A DNA stretch of 7,485 nucleotides from Acidobacteriaceae bacterium (GTDB lineage Bacteria > Acidobacteriota > Terriglobia > Terriglobales > Acidobacteriaceae). Below the pieces are notes generated by a model that was given only the letters and a program-made list of their open reading frames with translations, searched no databases and was not told the DNA's origin. Location of the stretch: contig JAOAPG010000251.1 of NCBI GenBank assembly GCA_025462785.1, positions 1 through 7,485 of the forward strand, written 5' to 3'. Within the stretch, counting starts at the first letter, position 1, and every line of letters begins with the position of its first letter. This document shows, piece by piece, positions 6,081-7,485 of this stretch. Both the position numbers and the translations under genes were made by a program.

Positions 6081-6614
6081 CTAAGCCTGAAACTCAGAAG
6101 CGTCTGGAAATCTTAGTTGACACTTGGCAAGCGCTTTCGAGAGTAGGTCTTCAATTTCCGGATCGTCGCACCCTTTCGCCATGGCAAGCTCACTGACTAG
6201 AAGATAACGCGCCCGTTCCAGCATCTTCTTTTCACGGAACGAGAGCGGTTTTTCCTGGTGGAGAACCAGCAAACCTTTCAGCACTGCGGCTACTTCGAGC
6301 AGTGATCCAGTACGCATCCGGTCAGAGTTCTCTTTGAATCGGTATTTCCAATCGGCATTGTTGTCGGTCTCGCCGTCAGCAAGGAAATCTACAATTTTCT
6401 GAATTTCGCCGTTCTTGACTACCCGGCGTAGGCCGACGGCCCCAACGTTATGGAAGGGAACCATCACTTTTAGGCTATTTGCTTGGATTTTCAGCAGGTA
6501 AAACTTCTCGACCGTCTGACCAATGGTCCGACTGCTGATTTGCTCGATAATTCCAACCCCATGATTCGGGTAAACGACCTTCTCGCCTATGTGGAAATTA
6601 TCGCTGGTCAGCAT
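6081..6614 (-). CDS. carD: CarD/CdnL family RNA polymerase-binding transcription factor
   Basis: CarD proteins bind the beta subunit of RNA polymerase and stabilise the open promoter complex, notably at rRNA promoters. From ATG at 6614 the product has 177 residues. The N-terminal Tudor-like RNA polymerase-interacting domain (about 5-62) starts 'FHIGEKVVYPNHGVGIIEQI' and includes 'FYLLKIQANSLKVMVPFHN'. The C-terminal helical domain follows, with 'DWKYRFKENSDRMRTGSLLE' around 88-107; Trp89 corresponds by position to the tryptophan that wedges into the upstream edge of the transcription bubble in mycobacterial CarD. 'LSFREKKMLERARYLLVSELA' is also typical. The frame stays open to 6695, but AGGTGG (6626-6621) lies 6 bases before 6614 and family similarity begins there, so the short form is chosen. 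It is divergent from frr, with 167 bases between. Confidence 0.93.
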   Translation of the reverse strand: MLTSDNFHIGEKVVYPNHGVGIIEQISSRTIGQTVEKFYLLKIQANSLKVMVPFHNVGAVGLRRVVKNGEIQKIVDFLADGETDNNADWKYRFKENSDRMRTGSLLEVAAVLKGLLVLHQEKPLSFREKKMLERARYLLVSELAMAKGCDDPEIEDLLSKALAKCQLRFPDASEFQA

Positions 6615-6660
6615 GCAGAACCACCTAAAAAAACGCGAGGGCCGAGGAACAACAGGCACT

Positions 6661-6689
6661 ATTTTATCCCAAGTTGGAACAAAAGGCAA
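6661..6689 (-). promoter_or_regulatory. Candidate carD promoter
   Basis: Read on the minus strand, TTGCCT (6689-6684) and TAAAAT (6666-6661) are separated by 17 bases. They match four and five of six positions of the sigma-70 consensus. Transcription would begin near 6654, leaving a leader of about 40 bases that includes the AGGTGG ribosome-binding site. Confidence 0.5.
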
Positions 6690-6738
6690 TTTCACGGAGG
6701 CGGCAGGCCGATGTGTAGCTGCGTGTTCCTTCAGGGTT

Positions 6739-6744
6739 TATAAT
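6739..6744 (+). promoter_or_regulatory. Consensus -10 box for frr
   Basis: A perfect TATAAT lies 37 bases before the frr ATG. The predicted start near 6751 would give a leader of about 30 bases containing the AGGGAG site (6770-6775). No convincing -35 is present at the right distance. Since carD is divergent, frr needs its own promoter here. Confidence 0.5.
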
Positions 6745-6781
6745 CAACGGTTTTGGATCATAATTTTCCAGGGAGCTCACG

Positions 6782-7372
6782 ATGGCTCAAGCAATGATGG
6801 CGGGCGTTCCCGCCCTGAAAGACACTTACGTTCAACTCAAAACCCGGATGGACAAAGCGGTAGACGATTTCCGCAAGGCCTTGGCTGCTACTCGCACCGG
6901 CCGCGCCTCGGTGCACATGCTCGATTCCGTGAACGTTGAATATTACGGCTCGCAGATGCCGCTCAATCAGTTGGCGCAGGTACACGCGCCCGAGCCGCAA
7001 CTTATCACCATCCAGCCGTACGACGCGACGTCTCTGCCCGCTATTGAAAAGGCGATTCGTGCCGCGGAACTCGGGCTGAATCCGATGAACGACGGCAAGA
7101 TCGTTCGTGTCCCAGTCCCGCCACTCAACGAGGAGCGCCGCCGCGACATGGTGAAGCACCTCAACAAAGTGTTGGAGGAGCATCGCACTGCGGTCCGAAA
7201 CGTTCGCCGCGACGGCAACGACGCTATCAAGAAGGCGATGAAAGATAAGAAGATCAGTGAGGACGAAGAAAAGCGTGCGATGGAAGAGATCCAAAAGCTC
7301 ACTGACGACGAGATCCGCAAGATGGAAGATATGAGCAGGTCCAAAGAAAAAGAAGTGATGGAGATTAAGTAG
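6782..7372 (+). CDS. frr: Ribosome recycling factor
   Basis: RRF acts with EF-G to split post-termination ribosomes. The 196-residue product matches the family along its whole length. 'RMDKAVDDFRKALAATRTGRAS' (helix 1 of domain I) is followed by 'YYGSQMPLNQLAQVHAPEPQ' and 'ITIQPYDATSLPAIEKAI' of domain II, 'ELGLNPMNDGKIVRVPVPPL', then 'NEERRRDMVKHL', 'RNVRRDGNDAIKK' and 'IQKLTDDEIRKMEDMSRSKEKEVMEI' completing the three-helix bundle. It is about ten residues longer than the usual 185 because of an N-terminal 'MAQAMMAGVPAL'. ATG at 6782 is supported by AGGGAG (6770-6775) 6 bases upstream; ATGs at 6794 and 6797 are less well placed. frr usually follows pyrH; here its upstream neighbour is the divergent carD, so it appears to be transcribed from its own promoter. 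Confidence 0.97.
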   Translation: MAQAMMAGVPALKDTYVQLKTRMDKAVDDFRKALAATRTGRASVHMLDSVNVEYYGSQMPLNQLAQVHAPEPQLITIQPYDATSLPAIEKAIRAAELGLNPMNDGKIVRVPVPPLNEERRRDMVKHLNKVLEEHRTAVRNVRRDGNDAIKKAMKDKKISEDEEKRAMEEIQKLTDDEIRKMEDMSRSKEKEVMEIK

Positions 7373-7374
7373 GG

Positions 7375-7409
7375 CAGCTGTTAGCTATTAGCTCCTAGCT
7401 TTCAGCTTG
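7375..7409. repeat. Phased heptamer repeat, five units of YAGCTNN
   Basis: Starting two bases after the frr stop codon there are five consecutive 7-base units: CAGCTGT, TAGCTAT, TAGCTCC, TAGCTTT, CAGCTTG. The AGCT core is invariant and the last two bases vary freely. No reading frame or RNA structure explains the period. Short phased heptamer arrays of this kind occur between genes in several bacteria. I believe TAGCT-type arrays are frequent in acidobacterial genomes, but this could not be checked here. Confidence 0.7.
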
Positions 7410-7453
7410 CAAAATCGGTCGAAGAAGAGCTGGGATGAAGCGCCACTCATTTT

Positions 7454-7465
7454 GCGTCCGGACGC
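7454..7465. repeat. 12-bp perfect palindrome
   Basis: GCGTCCGGACGC reads the same on both strands. It has no loop, so it is not a conventional terminator, and no T-run follows. It could be a protein-binding site or chance. The stretch 7410-7485 otherwise holds nothing I can assign. Confidence 0.4.
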
Positions 7466-7485
7466 TCTGTCACCGGCTTTTCTCC

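Noticed and set aside
6758..7294. 178-codon minus-strand frame opposite frr
   Set aside because: frr is certain, and the antisense product has no recognisable features.

Overview
The window reads as chromosomal DNA of a soil-type acidobacterium (Acidobacteriota, probably Terriglobia, relatives of Koribacter). This is inferred from protein character: a YtrA-type GntR regulator paired with a slipin, a secreted two-repeat protein starting with the 'PFDGTW' motif, a CarD-type RNA polymerase factor, and a phased TAGCT heptamer repeat after frr. No database search was possible. I see no phage, transposon, CRISPR array, tRNA or rRNA. No gene-free stretch exceeds about 170 bases.

Layout. (1) 1-422, minus strand: the N-terminal 140 codons of mltG, an endolytic murein transglycosylase, running off the left edge. 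(2) 521-2606, plus strand: an inverted repeat with a weak promoter, then a tight three-gene unit of gntR (YtrA type), slipin (SPFH) and a secreted protein with two tandem ExbD/TolR-like periplasmic domains but no canonical ExbD membrane helix. (3) 2711-3492, plus: signal peptidase I, broken by an apparent one-base deletion near 3230-3238. (4) 3572-4333, plus: a secreted two-repeat protein of unknown function. (5) 4866-4408, minus: ruvX (yqgF). (6) 4953-6032, plus: an AI-2E family transporter. (7) 6614-6081, minus: carD, divergent from (8) 6782-7372, plus: frr. The right end holds a heptamer repeat array and a 12-bp perfect palindrome.

How the genes relate. ruvX, mltG, carD, frr and signal peptidase I are housekeeping functions (rRNA processing or DNA repair, murein synthesis, transcription initiation, ribosome recycling, secretion). 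The gntR-slipin-ExbD-like unit is the most unusual part. A small repressor-like regulator is followed after 5 bases by a membrane-scaffold protein and after 36 more by an exported tandem ExbD-like protein, with no ExbB or NfeD partner in view. This may be an envelope-stress or membrane-organising module, but that is inference.

Start codons fall into two groups. slipin, the ExbD-like gene, carD and frr have good Shine-Dalgarno sites. mltG, gntR, ruvX and the AI-2E gene lack one and instead have a -10-like hexamer 7 to 14 bases before the start, which may mean leaderless or near-leaderless transcripts.
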